Origin: Tiliqua scincoides
Taxonomy: Eukaryota > Chordata > Lepidosauria > Squamata > Scincidae
Reading direction: 5' to 3'
Length of the DNA stretch: 64,000 nucleotides
Assembly: GCF_035046505.1 (NCBI RefSeq)
Contig: NC_089821.1
Coordinates: forward strand, 178,158,031-178,222,030
In this document: positions 25,625-36,316 of the stretch, piece by piece
How positions within the stretch are numbered: position 1 is the first letter of the stretch
How the letters are laid out: each line of letters starts with the position of its first letter
Notes under the pieces: model-generated
What the model was told of the DNA's origin: nothing
Databases searched by the model: none
Seen by the model: the letters and a program-made list of their open reading frames with translations, nothing else
Made by a program: the position numbers and the translations under genes

Positions 25625-25633
25625 CTTTATATA
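25625..25633 (-). promoter_or_regulatory. EEF1A1: EEF1A1 TATA box
   Basis: TATATAAAG on the minus strand, 30 bp upstream of the inferred start at 25603. Upstream (higher coordinates) lie a CACGTCAC site at about 25665-25672 and a CCCCGCCCC GC box at about 25721-25729. Confidence 0.85.
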
Positions 25634-26044
25634 GCTTCACCCGGGAAGGGCGGTGGCCTCGGGACACGTCACGGCTCCCAGAGTTCCGTTCGGCGCTGTG
25701 TGGGTGGCTCCCTCCTCTCCCCCCGCCCCACGAGAACCAGGCCCGGGGAGTGGCGAGAAAGACCCTTCAGTCTCTAGGAACGCAGGTTCTTTCCCTTCTC
25801 TGGAATCCGCCGTTAGGGCCACGTCGGGCTCTCCCCTGAGCCAGCGCCTCCCTTCGCACTTGACGGGCCTCGAGCGTTGAGAGACGCCCCCCGGGCGCCA
25901 GCCAGGCGTGGAGTGGGCTGAGCTGGACCCTGCCCCTCCCCCACCTTGGAACTTTCTGCCTGCAGCGCCCTCCCCCCCTCTGCGGGCCTTCTCTGCTCTC
26001 CACGCACAGCGCGCTCAGCCCTTCACAGTGCCAGCCCTGTCCTG

Positions 26045-26215
26045 TCCACACTTTCCTGGGAGTAAGCCCCACTGACTAGAATGGGACTTGCTTTTGAGTA
26101 GACATGCATGGGACTGGGCTCTGAGGCTGCCACCCCATCCACACTTTCCTGGGAGTAAGCCCCGTTGACTAGAATGGGACTTCCTTCTGAGTAGACAGGC
26201 ATAGGAGTGGTCTCT
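26045..26215. repeat. Two tandem copies of a MITE unit (AGTAAGCCCCACT family)
   Basis: TCCACACTTTCCTGGGAGTA ... GAGTAGACATGCATGGGA is repeated about 94 bp later with few changes (GAGTAGACAGGCATAGGA), 400 bp upstream of the EEF1A1 promoter. Confidence 0.65.
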
Positions 26216-26648
26216 TAACAGTGCAGTGTGTCCCCTTACGAGCAAGCTTTAGTGGGTTCAAGGAGGCACATGCCCACATCAGTGTGTGTAGGATTGCGCT
26301 GCTCTTCATTTAAGCCATTGCTACCCAATGTTGTGTATATGCAACAGACACCAAATGTGTACCCCTGTGGGCCAGGCAAAATTAGGAGTACCCCTCCCCA
26401 CCTCACCCCCTGCTTACCACCCATTCGTAAACATTTTATTCTTCAGCCTAGTTCCACACAGAACTTAACTTTCCTCCTGTTCACCAAGTCCCAAAAATGT
26501 TTTGGTTTCTTTCCAGCTGCTTTTGATTTTCCTCAAGCCTAGGAAGCAGCACCTTATCAAAAGTGTCCAAAAAGTTCACCTCCCCCACATGGATTGCTTT
26601 TCAAGTTTTCATTTGACTTTAAAAGTACACTGTTTTCTCTGTAACTAA

Positions 26649-26818
26649 GAGCCCAATCCTATCCAGCTTTCCAGCACTGGTGCAGCTGCAATGCAGCCCC
26701 AACTTAAGGGAACAAATGTTCCCATACCTTGAGGAGGCCTCTGAGACTGCGTAGGAAGCAGTGTATACCCCATTGGCACAGCAGCTCTGGCACTGGAAAA
26801 TTGGATAGGATTGGGCCC
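26649..26818. mobile_element. Hairpin MITE (GGGCCCAATCCTA family)
   Basis: GAGCCCAATCCTATCCAGC and GGATAGGATTGGGCCC ends, with paired CAGCACTGGTGCAGCTGC and CAGCAGCTCTGGCACTGG inside. Confidence 0.75.
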
Positions 26819-27024
26819 TAGGATAGCTACAAACTTCCATTCAAAATAAAAATACAGACCATTTCTGCCCAACGTTGCATATATGCAACAGAGACCAAAT
26901 GTGTACACTCTTGGGCCGGGCAAAAATGGGTTAATGTTTAGTGTACATCTCAAAACTTGAATACAAAAAATAAGCAAGATCTTGAAATGTAAAGTTGATG
27001 CTCTTCATTATTCTAAAGTGCTCT

Positions 27025-27119
27025 ACATTGTTCTTTAATAAATATGCTGCACTAATCTTTGTGAACCACTTTGTAAATTTTTTGTTGAAAAGCAGTATAT
27101 AAATGCTGTTAATCATCAT
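27025..27119. repeat. Retroposon tail
   Basis: TTTGTGAACCACTTTGTAAA ... AAAGCAGTATATAAATGCTG, typical of SINE/LINE 3' tails; similar to 7095-7130. Confidence 0.45.
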
Positions 27120-28229
27120 CTAAGAAATAACCTACCACCATGCACACAAGCACATTGACTCCATTCCCACTAAAGTTAGTTATCATAAAATCCTACTGAA
27201 GTCAATTTGGCTTAATTTAGTTCTGAATAATGTGCCCCTAGGATTTTAACAATCTTGTCTCCACTTACTTGGGAGTAAGTAATGTTGAATTTGGTGGGAC
27301 TTGCTTTCCTAGTAAACATACATTGAACAATTTATTTTCACTTAAAGAAGGCTAACCTTGGCCCTTTGCAAGTTGCAAAGAGATATTTGGCAGAATTCTT
27401 TGGCGTTGTAGTTTTTAATCACCATATCCTTGGAAGCATATGCAACAAATAGCTCCCAAGGCAGATCATAGGGACAATTCCGGGTACTTATTAAATGGGG
27501 GGGGGGGGAATTAAATTCTTAAAAACTTTCATTGTCTCTCATTTAAATGCTTCTACATGACCAGACAATTTTTTTTTCTTGATAATGATATAAAATAACA
27601 GTAAACACATCAAATTGTGTTTGGTGAACAAGGTTTGACTGACAAAACAATAATCAGATGGGGTGATGATTCATTGACTTGCTTCATTGACATAAGATAA
27701 ATTAATAGGAATGTATATAGATCAGCAAATTATCCCTTAAGAAAATCATAATTCAGAAATCCACTGACATTTCATAAGGCAAAGGCTATAATCATATGCA
27801 TACAGTACTTACCTCCTAGTGAACATATTTAAGATCAAGCTGCAAGTCACATTAGGTTCAACTTATCACAGGCTTAACGTATTTTGTTTACTTTAAAGGT
27901 GACCTTCATATTTCTCAGAAGAGTAGCCTAATTATTGTAGGTATTGAATAAGCAACAGGAGCACCAGCGACAAACCCACAGTGGACAGATGCACAGTATT
28001 TCCCCTAGGATACTCAAAATCTGTCTCAGAGTGCATACAAGAAATTACACCACTGTGAGCTCCTTTTAGAGTTGCAGGCCTTTATTGCATTGTAAAAGAT
28101 AACATAGCCAGAGGAAACTCTCAATGGCATGGAATGTTACTGCCCAACTGTCATTTAAGAAGTTTTCTATTTGAACAGTTTGTTGTGACCTAACGTTCCT
28201 GACAAGTTAAAATCTAGGGAAAGCTTACA

Positions 28230-28412
28230 GTGCAATCTTAAATCATGTTTTCTCAGAGTTCAGTTCCACAGTATTTGTTGGGATTTTTGTACAGATAAGA
28301 CACTTGGGAGCAAGGATTGCTTCCTTAAGCAATCTTAATCATGTTTTCTCAGAGTTCAGTTCCACAGTATTCGCTGGGATTTTTGCACAAATAAGACACT
28401 TGGGAGCAAGGA
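28230..28412. repeat. Tandem duplication, unit about 92 bp
   Basis: CATGTTTTCTCAGAGTTCAG ... AGACACTTGGGAGCAAGGAT occurs twice head to tail (about 28243-28319 and 28338-28414), differing at a few bases. Confidence 0.85.
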
Positions 28413-28420
28413 TTGCAGCC

Positions 28421-28985
28421 ATAGAGCCCAATCCTGCCATCTTATTGCTGGTGCACACCATTGCAAACATGCTGTAAGGCACATTTGCGAGGCCTAACAC
28501 CAGATGAGCACCTGTGCTAGCCCGGTGCTGGGCTAGCGCTGGAAGGGCGTCCGGCTTCCGCTGCTCAGCAGTCGCATGGACCACCGAGCTGTGGAGGGGA
28601 AAGCAGGGGCGAGGAGGAGGCTTTCCGGGGAGGGGCAGGCGGACAGAGTGTGGGGATAGGGCGATGAGGAGGCGTGATGGGTAGATGGGAGGCGGGGAGA
28701 GGACAGATGGGAGGCGTGCCAGGGGAGGAAGCGGGGAGGGAGGGAGGGAGGGAGGCAGGACCAGTGGAGCTCTGCTCCACCAGATCCTGCGCGTTCGTGT
28801 GGGGCTCAGCGACCCACACGACCACCTTTTCGTCCGCAGTGAATCAAGTAACCCCATTGCAGGGCTACTTCCCTTACCTGGGGGAAAAAAAAACCCTTCT
28901 CTCAAGGTGCTGCTCGTGGCTGCCGTGGGTGTGTAGCCATTTTTGGTGCTGCCAAAGCCGTGCGCCCAGGGAGCTCGGGATTGGA
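28421..28985. mobile_element. Long palindromic MITE (GCCCAATCCT superfamily)
   Basis: Starts GAGCCCAATCCTGCCATC. Shared CTAGCCCGGTGCTGGGCTAG and the GAGGAGG-rich centre match the reverse of 58028-58396. The right edge is unclear, next to the element at 28992. Confidence 0.5.
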
Positions 28986-28991
28986 CTGTTA

Positions 28992-29170
28992 GGGTTTAAT
29001 CCTATCCAACTTTCCAGCACCTTTGCAGTCGCAATGCAGCCTTGAGGTAAGAGAACAAATGTTCTCATACCTTGAGGAAGCCTCTGCGACTGCTTCCCCA
29101 CCACAGGATGCAGCGCACATTCCATTGGCACAGCTGCACCAGCACTGGAAAATTGGATAGGATTTGGTCC
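28992..29170. mobile_element. Hairpin MITE (GGGCCCAATCCTA family)
   Basis: GGGTTTAATCCTATCCAAC and GGATAGGATTTGGTCC ends. Central AAGAGAACAAATGTTCTC hairpin as in its sisters. Confidence 0.72.
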
Positions 29171-29601
29171 ATAGTTAATAAGTGTTAAATCCAACTATTT
29201 AATCTAGTCATTTATTGGCTTCCATTGTATCTTTGTTCCATTACTATTTTGAGGGCAGTTAGGTCCACTGCAAAGTCAGCATCTGATCCAATGTTAAAAC
29301 ATAGTGTATTTTGCACAGTTCAGAGAAAGATGGGAATACTTGTTCCACTGAAATCAAAATGCTTGTGACATGATTTAAATCAGGCTTAGCATTTTTCTCT
29401 CTGAATTGGTTCACTCACCCCAATACAGAGAAAAGCAAAGCACAGAAGAAGTAGGGAATTATGCTTTGAGCTTGGTGAAACACTGCTCGCTGCCTCGTGG
29501 GAAGGGATGCAGAGATGGATATTTCATTTCTCCTACTTTGCCCCCAATTCACTATTTTGCTATTTTTTTTCCCAAATTTTTATATCACCTTTCCTCTAAG
29601 G

Positions 29602-29956
29602 CAGTGTTTCTCAAACTGTGGGTCAGGACCCAGTAGGTGAGTTGCGAACCGATTTCAGGTGGGTCCCCATTCATTTCAATATTTTATTTTTAATCTGTTA
29701 GACCTGATGCTACCATGGTATGTGACTGCATTTGTGGAAATGTTACAGACCGATACTTTTAACAAGCTACTATATGTATATTCTTTTAACAATGATAGTA
29801 ACTGGGACTTACTCCTGGGTAAGATTACAGCCTAGGATTGTTAAAACTTTTCCTGCTTGATGATGTCACTTCTGGTCATGACACCACTTCCGGTGGGTCC
29901 TGACAGATTCTCATTATAAAAAGTGGGTCCCTGTGTTAAATGTGTGAGAACCACTG
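29602..29956 (+). mobile_element. Non-autonomous hAT element (GGACCCA family) with perfect 8-bp TSD
   Basis: Ends CAGTGTTTCTCAAAC / GTGTGAGAACCACTG. Flanked by CTCTAAGG at 29594-29601 and 29957-29964. Closely related to 52217-52575. Confidence 0.9.
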
Positions 29957-30159
29957 CTCTAAGGAGCTCAGGGTGGTTGTACATAACTCCCCTTCCCCCT
30001 CCTTTTCTCTGGTAGAAGAAGGGGGTGCATTCCTGACCCTTTGGGAGATGCCTTTCCCACCACTAGGAGGCTGGGCCAATCTAAAGTGAAGGCACCTCAC
30101 TCCCAGACTCTGCTAGGGACAGGGTGCTAATCTTCAGAGCTACATAGCCCAGCATTTAT

Positions 30160-30420
30160 TATTGTTATTGTTATTAACAGTATTTATATACCGCTTTTCA
30201 ACTAAAAGTTCACAAAGTGGTTTACAGAGAAAAATCAACTAACTAAATGGCTCCCTGTCCCAAAAGGGCTCCCAATCTAAAAAGATGCAAATGAATACCA
30301 GCAGACAGCCACTAGAACAGACAGTGCTGGGGTGAGGTGGGCCAGTTACTCTCCCCCTGCTAAAAAAAGGAGCACCCACTTGAAAAAGTGCCTCTTACCC
30401 AATTAGCAGGGGTACACTTT
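30160..30420. repeat. SINE/LINE 3' region
   Basis: TATTTATATACCGCTTTTC, AAAAGTTCACAAAGTGGTTT, CCCAAAAGGGCTCCCAATCT: an antisense retroposon tail with a (TTATTG)-like microsatellite end. Confidence 0.5.
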
Positions 30421-31947
30421 TTCTTCTCCTCTTCTTCCTTTCTCTTCACCTTTTTCTCCTCTTGCCATCCTAGTTAGGGCTCGGGCCGCACACAGGCAAA
30501 GGAGGAATTTCTCCCCTTGCAGATTCTCTTTGGCAGTTATGGCCTTAAAAAGCCTTTTTCCTTGTGCTACTGCGTGAGGGAGGCCTACGGCCTCCATGTT
30601 GGTCTAGGTCTGGCAGGGGTTCCTCCTGACAGGAGCAACAGGCAGAGAAGAGAGCTACCAGCAGCAGTGGGGTTCCTAGGGTGGATGGGGGGGAGGCAAA
30701 AGCCCCAGGGCGAGAGGGGTGGCAAAATCACCCCCATCCAGTTGTGCCCCCCATCACCAGTGCCACCACCAGCCCTCCTCCACTTAAAAAAAAAAAAAAG
30801 CTCCAAGGGTGGGATCGCAGTCACCCTCTGAGGCTTTCAGCACTGCTCTGAGCCACCCCCTCCTCTGCTATTTTTTTTAAAGTTGAGGAGGATGGGTGAG
30901 CAACTTGCAGCCACTCTCAGAGACTTTCAAGCTGCCTCCCCTCCTCCACTGTCTTTTTAAAGCTGGAGGTGGGTGGCTCCAAAGACTCTGGGAGTGGCTG
31001 TGCAATTGCAGCTACTCTCTTGCTCCCTTTCTGCCATATTTGCTCCAAAACAAAGGACAGTCCTCATTCTCTGATATCTATCCCGGTTATACCTTTGGGA
31101 AAAAGCAAGTGCACACTGTTCAACGAGACAGGCGCCAAATATAAGTAGGCGTGCATAAGATTGTCACCATGATTACTTACATTGGTATAAAAGAAAGATG
31201 AGACAGCACCTCCTATTTTATCAGTGGCTGCAATCTTATGCAGACTTACATCTGAACAAATATGCATAAAATTCAGCTGCAAGTCTTTGTTCAATTAAAA
31301 GTTAAGTCTGCAATGCAATACACTTTTCTTGGAGTAAGCACTCTTATGCAACTTTAATATGTTCAACCTTCCACTTGTGATATGAGTCTTGCTTTTTGAC
31401 CTCTCTAAATTCTCTCCCCAGTCTTTTTATTTTGCATTGTTTGTTAAATCTTTAATAAACAGCTTTTACTGCTCTTTATTGCCTATCTGGTATCAGCTTC
31501 ACAGACATTGTTGCCACACTTCCCATGTTGCTTAGTTTGGTTTTAGTGCCATTGGGAACTTCCTGAATTTTGGGATCCCCTCTTCTGATCAGGGAGAGAG
31601 GCTTTCTGAGGCGATCACCCTCTGTCTGCAGAGGGTCTACAGACAGCTGAGGTCTACTAAATAACCTCTGACCAACCAGAGGGAGAGAGAAAGGGGAGAA
31701 TAAGCCAGGAGGGCTATTGCTAACCACTAGGCATTTGCCTGTCTGGCCCTCTACCCACATTTCATGAGTGTGATCTCATGCACAAAAAATATGTGCTATA
31801 TATGAGCTACTTACATGATTTGCTGCACATGGTGGCTTTTCCCTTGTGAACACTGTTTATAACAATCCTTAGGTTCCTGTAACTTGGAAAAGACACAGGT
31901 ACATTTTCTTTATGTAAAATAATACTGTTATGCCAATTGCTCTAAAG

Positions 31948-32409
31948 CTGGGGTGTCCAAACTTTTTGGCAGGAGGGCCATATCATCTCTCTGACAGTGT
32001 GTTGGGGATGGGGGGGGGGAAGAATTAACATTTAAAATTTGAACAAATTTAAATAAATTTACATAAATGAATATATTAAAGATGAAACTCATATGAATGA
32101 ATGAAGGTCTCACAACAGCTCAAGGCCTATAAAAGACCTTGCACAAAGCAAGGCTGGCCTTTCCTTTGCTCCTATTGCTGCTTCACATACGTGAAACACC
32201 AAGCAGTGGAGAGAGCCCTTGGCTTGCAGCTCATGTGAGAGGTCAAACAGTTGGCCCTCAGGCTGAGAGCAGTCGCATTGGGCCAGCATGGGCTCCAGCA
32301 AGTCTCCAGTGGGCCAGAGGCTCATTGGAGATTACGGGCTTGCTGCAGGCTAATTGGGGGGGGGGTCCCCAAGGGCTGGGAATGAATTCTGGTCCGGGGT
32401 TTGCCCCTG
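31948..32409 (+). mobile_element. Non-autonomous hAT element (GTGTCCAAAC family) with perfect 8-bp TSD
   Basis: Ends CTGGGGTGTCCAAAC / GGTTTGCCCCTG. Flanked by CTCTAAAG at 31940-31947 and 32410-32417. Contains GGCCTATAAAAGACCTTGCA. Confidence 0.88.
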
Positions 32410-32419
32410 CTCTAAAGGA

Positions 32420-33460
32420 CTAAAACATACAAAACACACATTGCTATGAATGTCTGTCACTGTCATGACTGTTCCTGTGATCATTTTGATAATTATGAGG
32501 GAAGCAATGTCAACCAGATTTTATTCTGGATTGTACCTCTGGTAATTAGCACTGTGTTACCTCTTTGTATCAGATAAAGCCAAGGTTCGTGGTTACCAGA
32601 ACAGGAGTTTTTCTAAAGTAGGCCTTTGTTATAACATAAGATGGTTTTCAACTTATTGCCTTCCTCTTCTCCCCAACACCTCATGGTTGGTTAAGGCTTT
32701 GTGACTGGCAACAGTTTGAAAATCTCCAGAACAAACAAGGAGCTGTTAAAACGGAAATAAGATTTAGTCAGGAAAACACAACATAAAATTAGGAAAAGGA
32801 AACAAAGTAGCATACTAAAACTCTCAGGACATTTTTCCTTCCTTTGTGCCTAACAGATGCTGGCCTAAAGCCACTGACCTGGTAATAACTCTGCATTGAC
32901 TGCCTACAGTTAATGCAAGTCTTAATGCCTACTGCTGCATTTATTCAGAAATAAACTTGAATGGGACTTTTTCCAACGTAAGTGCACATAAGGTTACAAT
33001 CTTTCAGCTGATTCTATGCATGTTTACTTGGAAGTAAGTCCTATTGAATTCAATGGCGCTCTAGCCTCACTAACTGTGCTTAGCCTTAGGGCAATGTGGG
33101 CTATGTCATGACATTGGGCCATGCTCTCTGGGGGGCCTGTAGTGGGGCGGCGGGTGGCCAGTCTCTGACAGCCTGGGAGAGCAGTGTGACAAGTGGAGTG
33201 CGTGCTTGCTCACCTTCCCCTGGGACTGTTTGGCCTGAAATGGGCCTTCTAGAAGTAGTTGGTGGTGATGTTATGTGCCTGTTGAGTGGGGGGGGGGCCC
33301 TGTGTGAGCACCCCACATTGGGCCTTGATGGTTCTAAAGCTGGCCCTGTTGCTTAGGATTGTAACTTTGTTACTGCAGCTTGCTTTTTTATTTATATGAT
33401 GTATTTTACAATCTGATGACTATGAAGATCCTTGTGTGTACGCTGTGCCTATGAATTATC
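32420..33460. other. Intergenic DNA
   Basis: No gene recognised. A short AGTAAGTCCTATTGAATTC MITE fragment lies near 33000-33060. Confidence 0.5.
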
Positions 33461-33465
33461 TGGTG

Positions 33466-33945
33466 CAGTGGTTCTCAAACTCTGAGAGTTTTACTCCCTC
33501 AGTAAGTCTTTGTGGGGGAGGGGCTAGGACAGTGACGCGATCCCCAGGATCGCATTGCTAAGGTGGGGCGAGGGGGGGTGCTTCTGACTTACATTATGTA
33601 GGCGGGGCTGCAGCAGGCTGCAGGAGGTGCGGGGAGCCCTGCGCAGCCCTCCACAGCACTTCTTGAGGCTCAGAATGTTCAGAAACAACAGGAGCAAAGC
33701 ACGTCCTGCAAAATGGAAGTGCTTTGCGCCCGTTTTTATTACAGATTCCAAGAGTCGGGGAGCGCTGCAGAGGGCTGTGCATGGCTCCCCGCACATCCTG
33801 CAGCCCTATATCGTTCAAAGTGGAAATCACCCCCTTCACCCCTTAGCAATGCACTCCTGAGAATTGCTAAGCTGCCCTAGCCCTTCCCCCACAAGACCTT
33901 ACTGAGGGAGTAAAGCTCCTTCAAAGTTTGAGAAACAGAAACAGT
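33466..33945 (+). mobile_element. Non-autonomous hAT-like element, long inverted repeats
   Basis: CAGTGGTTCTCAAACTCTGA at the left and AAAGTTTGAGAAACAG at the right. Paired ACTCCCTCAGTAAGTC/AAGACCTTACTGAGGGAG and GGGAGCCCTGC/GCATGGCTCCCC blocks make it nearly palindromic. No clear target duplication. Related to 55599-56187. Confidence 0.72.
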
Positions 33946-34949
33946 GCTCCAGACCAAGTTTAGAACAGGAATTTGGCAAAACACAGAGGTGTGGAAGGCC
34001 CAGGGGCTGGATGTGATCCACAGAAGTTCTTTATAGTAGCTATCAGCTACTGAGCAATGCTGAAGTGTCACTGGGTGGTCCGCATGATAATTGGGCTCTT
34101 CCAAATACTGAAAATATGGTCAAAATGGATGTATTTTCTCTTTTGTCATTTGCAGCTAATGACTTCCTAAGTGAGAAAAATGCTTATTTCTGATTATGAC
34201 CTGTTTAATGACATCACATCCTGCCTAATGACATCATTTATGGCCCTCAGTAGGAATCATGTACGCTGTTTGGCCCACTTTATGAAATGAGTTTTACATC
34301 TCTGGCAATATATTACCCCACATCATCCATTCAGTTTTATCAGTCGTACTAGAGGGCAGTGATTACATGCTTTGAAAGGTTAAAAACGTCCACTCAAAAG
34401 GTTGCTACAGGAGACTTTGACCCCTTTGGCTCATGTTCTCTTGTGAGTCACCCAGGCTGTCAGAGCATTTACACAAAGGCCTGGCATTCAGAACTGCCAT
34501 ACTCTGCCAAATTGTCACGTCAGCTATGAAAATTCCAGAACGTGATAATCCCACATTTTTCTTCTCCTGATACAAGCATTGTACCTTTAACAGCTGCTGA
34601 ACAAAATGTTAACGGCACTGCTTTCACTCTCACAACTCCATGCTGCTATACCTATTGAATTACAGCTTATTGTGCCGTAGGAGCACAGAACCTCTGTCAG
34701 GAGGTGGGGAGGAACACATAGGAACACATAGGAAACTTTTAAAGAGTGGTGGTGGTGCAGGGAGAAGAAATGGCTTGTATTAAGAGAATTTAGATCTTGG
34801 AATAATGTTCTCATCATAAACTTAGGAATAACTGTTTTAAGTTTTTAAAAGCATTTTAATTCTCCTTCTCCAAAGTGCTTAAAACAGCTTACAATCCAAA
34901 TTTAAATGCACAGTAAAAACTAAATGCTAAAACCAACATATGATAATTC

Positions 34950-35430
34950 ACCGTGCAATCCTAACAGCTCCACGAGTGTTATGTCATAAAGAATGTTTGC
35001 AACTACTCATTAACCAGCAGCACTAGTTCAAAGGCCTATGCTGGCCCATAGGCACTGCACCCAACAGCAGTGTCAGCTGGAGCAGGTAGGCTCATGCTGG
35101 GTGGTGCAGAGGCATGGGGAGAGTGGCAGAAGGCAGGGAGGGGGCATTCCTGGGTGGGAAGAATGTGGAACAGGATCAGGGTTGGTGGAGGCCTCCACCA
35201 GTGTATCCTAACACCCATCCCAGCATTACACTGGCCTTCCTAAATTTGCGCCAGCTAAATAGCTGGCTGGCACAGATCCAAGAAACCCCATCAGGCTAGG
35301 CTTGACTCAGAGTAAGAGGAAAATTATTTCCTTACCCTGAGGAGACCTCTAGCCACCTCCTAATCTATGCTGGATACGGTGCAGGCCATGTGGCCATTCT
35401 GTACTGACACAAGTTAAGGTTGGGCTGTTA
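34950..35430. mobile_element. Palindromic MITE of the AATCCTA superfamily (long form)
   Basis: Contains CGTGCAATCCTAACAGC at the left, GCCAGCTAAATAGCTGGC and an inverted end near 35420 (AGGTTGGGCTGTTAG). Shares its core with 4278-4815. Edges approximate. Confidence 0.45.
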
Positions 35431-36108
35431 GTGACATTAAAACTGTTTTCTGTTGCCATTAATCAGAACTATCAGCAGAACTGGCAACCACTCTGTATGC
35501 CACAAAACATTCCTAAACAGCTGCTTAAAGGCCACAAGGGATAACTTTCCACCGCCCTGGGGCCACCACTAAAAAGCACCTCTCCTTGCCACAAATGTTT
35601 TTACTAACTGCAAAATTATCACTGCAAATTGTCATTTTTAACTCTTATGGTAGTAATTGCCCAGTGGCCAACTGGAACATTTTTGCTGGATGATATTCTG
35701 ACATGATGATAGTGAGAAAGATTTCTTTGCCACTATTGCCACCACCTCTTTGGCCTGCAAATGGTTTGTTTTGGAGTGTCCAGTCAAAGTGGATCCTGAT
35801 TTTGTCACCAAAGGATACCTTACATGCTATGGAACAACACATGTCCAATGGCTAGTAGAGCCAGGGTATTCTGAACATACTGCTTGATGATGATTTTTTT
35901 TTTTTTGCCTAGGTACCACCTAGTGGATGGAATAAAAACTTTCAATTTATTGCATTACTATAATTCATGCCTCTCAGAGCTGTATTGAGTGAAGAATCAT
36001 TTCTTTCTAGAGCACCATTTGTGATATAAAGCATAGAGACCACCATATTTCATTAATATTATTATTATTATTATCTTTTTATATACACTGTCATTTATAA
36101 ATACTGTT

Positions 36109-36110
<2 letters not shown>

Positions 36111-36159
<49 letters not shown>

Positions 36160-36160
36160 T
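36111..36160. repeat. (TAA)n microsatellite
   Basis: About 16 uninterrupted units, with a second (ATT)n run at 36057-36074 forming an inverted pair. Confidence 0.95.
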
Positions 36161-36281
36161 TATCCACAGTCCATACACCTGCCCAAACCGAGTAAAAACA
36201 AAGCATCCTTCCATACCTGCAATGCCATTTTCCTTATAAGCAGTGAGGCACAATCAAGGCTCTCTGTTGGCTCCTCTGAAA

Positions 36282-36316
36282 GTTTACACTCAAAACTTTT
36301 CAATACTTAAGAAATT
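36282..36316. repeat. Target-site duplication of the LINE, 3' side
   Basis: 35 bp starting GTTTACACTC and ending TAAGAAATT, identical to 38425-38459. Confidence 0.93.

Larger units (their letters stand above)
24620..25900. promoter_or_regulatory. CpG island over EEF1A1 promoter and intron 1
   Basis: Dense CG dinucleotides and repeated GC boxes through intron 1 (24535-25570), exon 1 and the promoter, against an AT-rich background. Long open frames on both strands here are a by-product of GC content. It matches the enhancer-bearing first intron of vertebrate EEF1A1 in position. Confidence 0.85.

Noticed and set aside
36107-36310. Open frame with a long Ile run
   Set aside because: Translation of the (TAA)n microsatellite.
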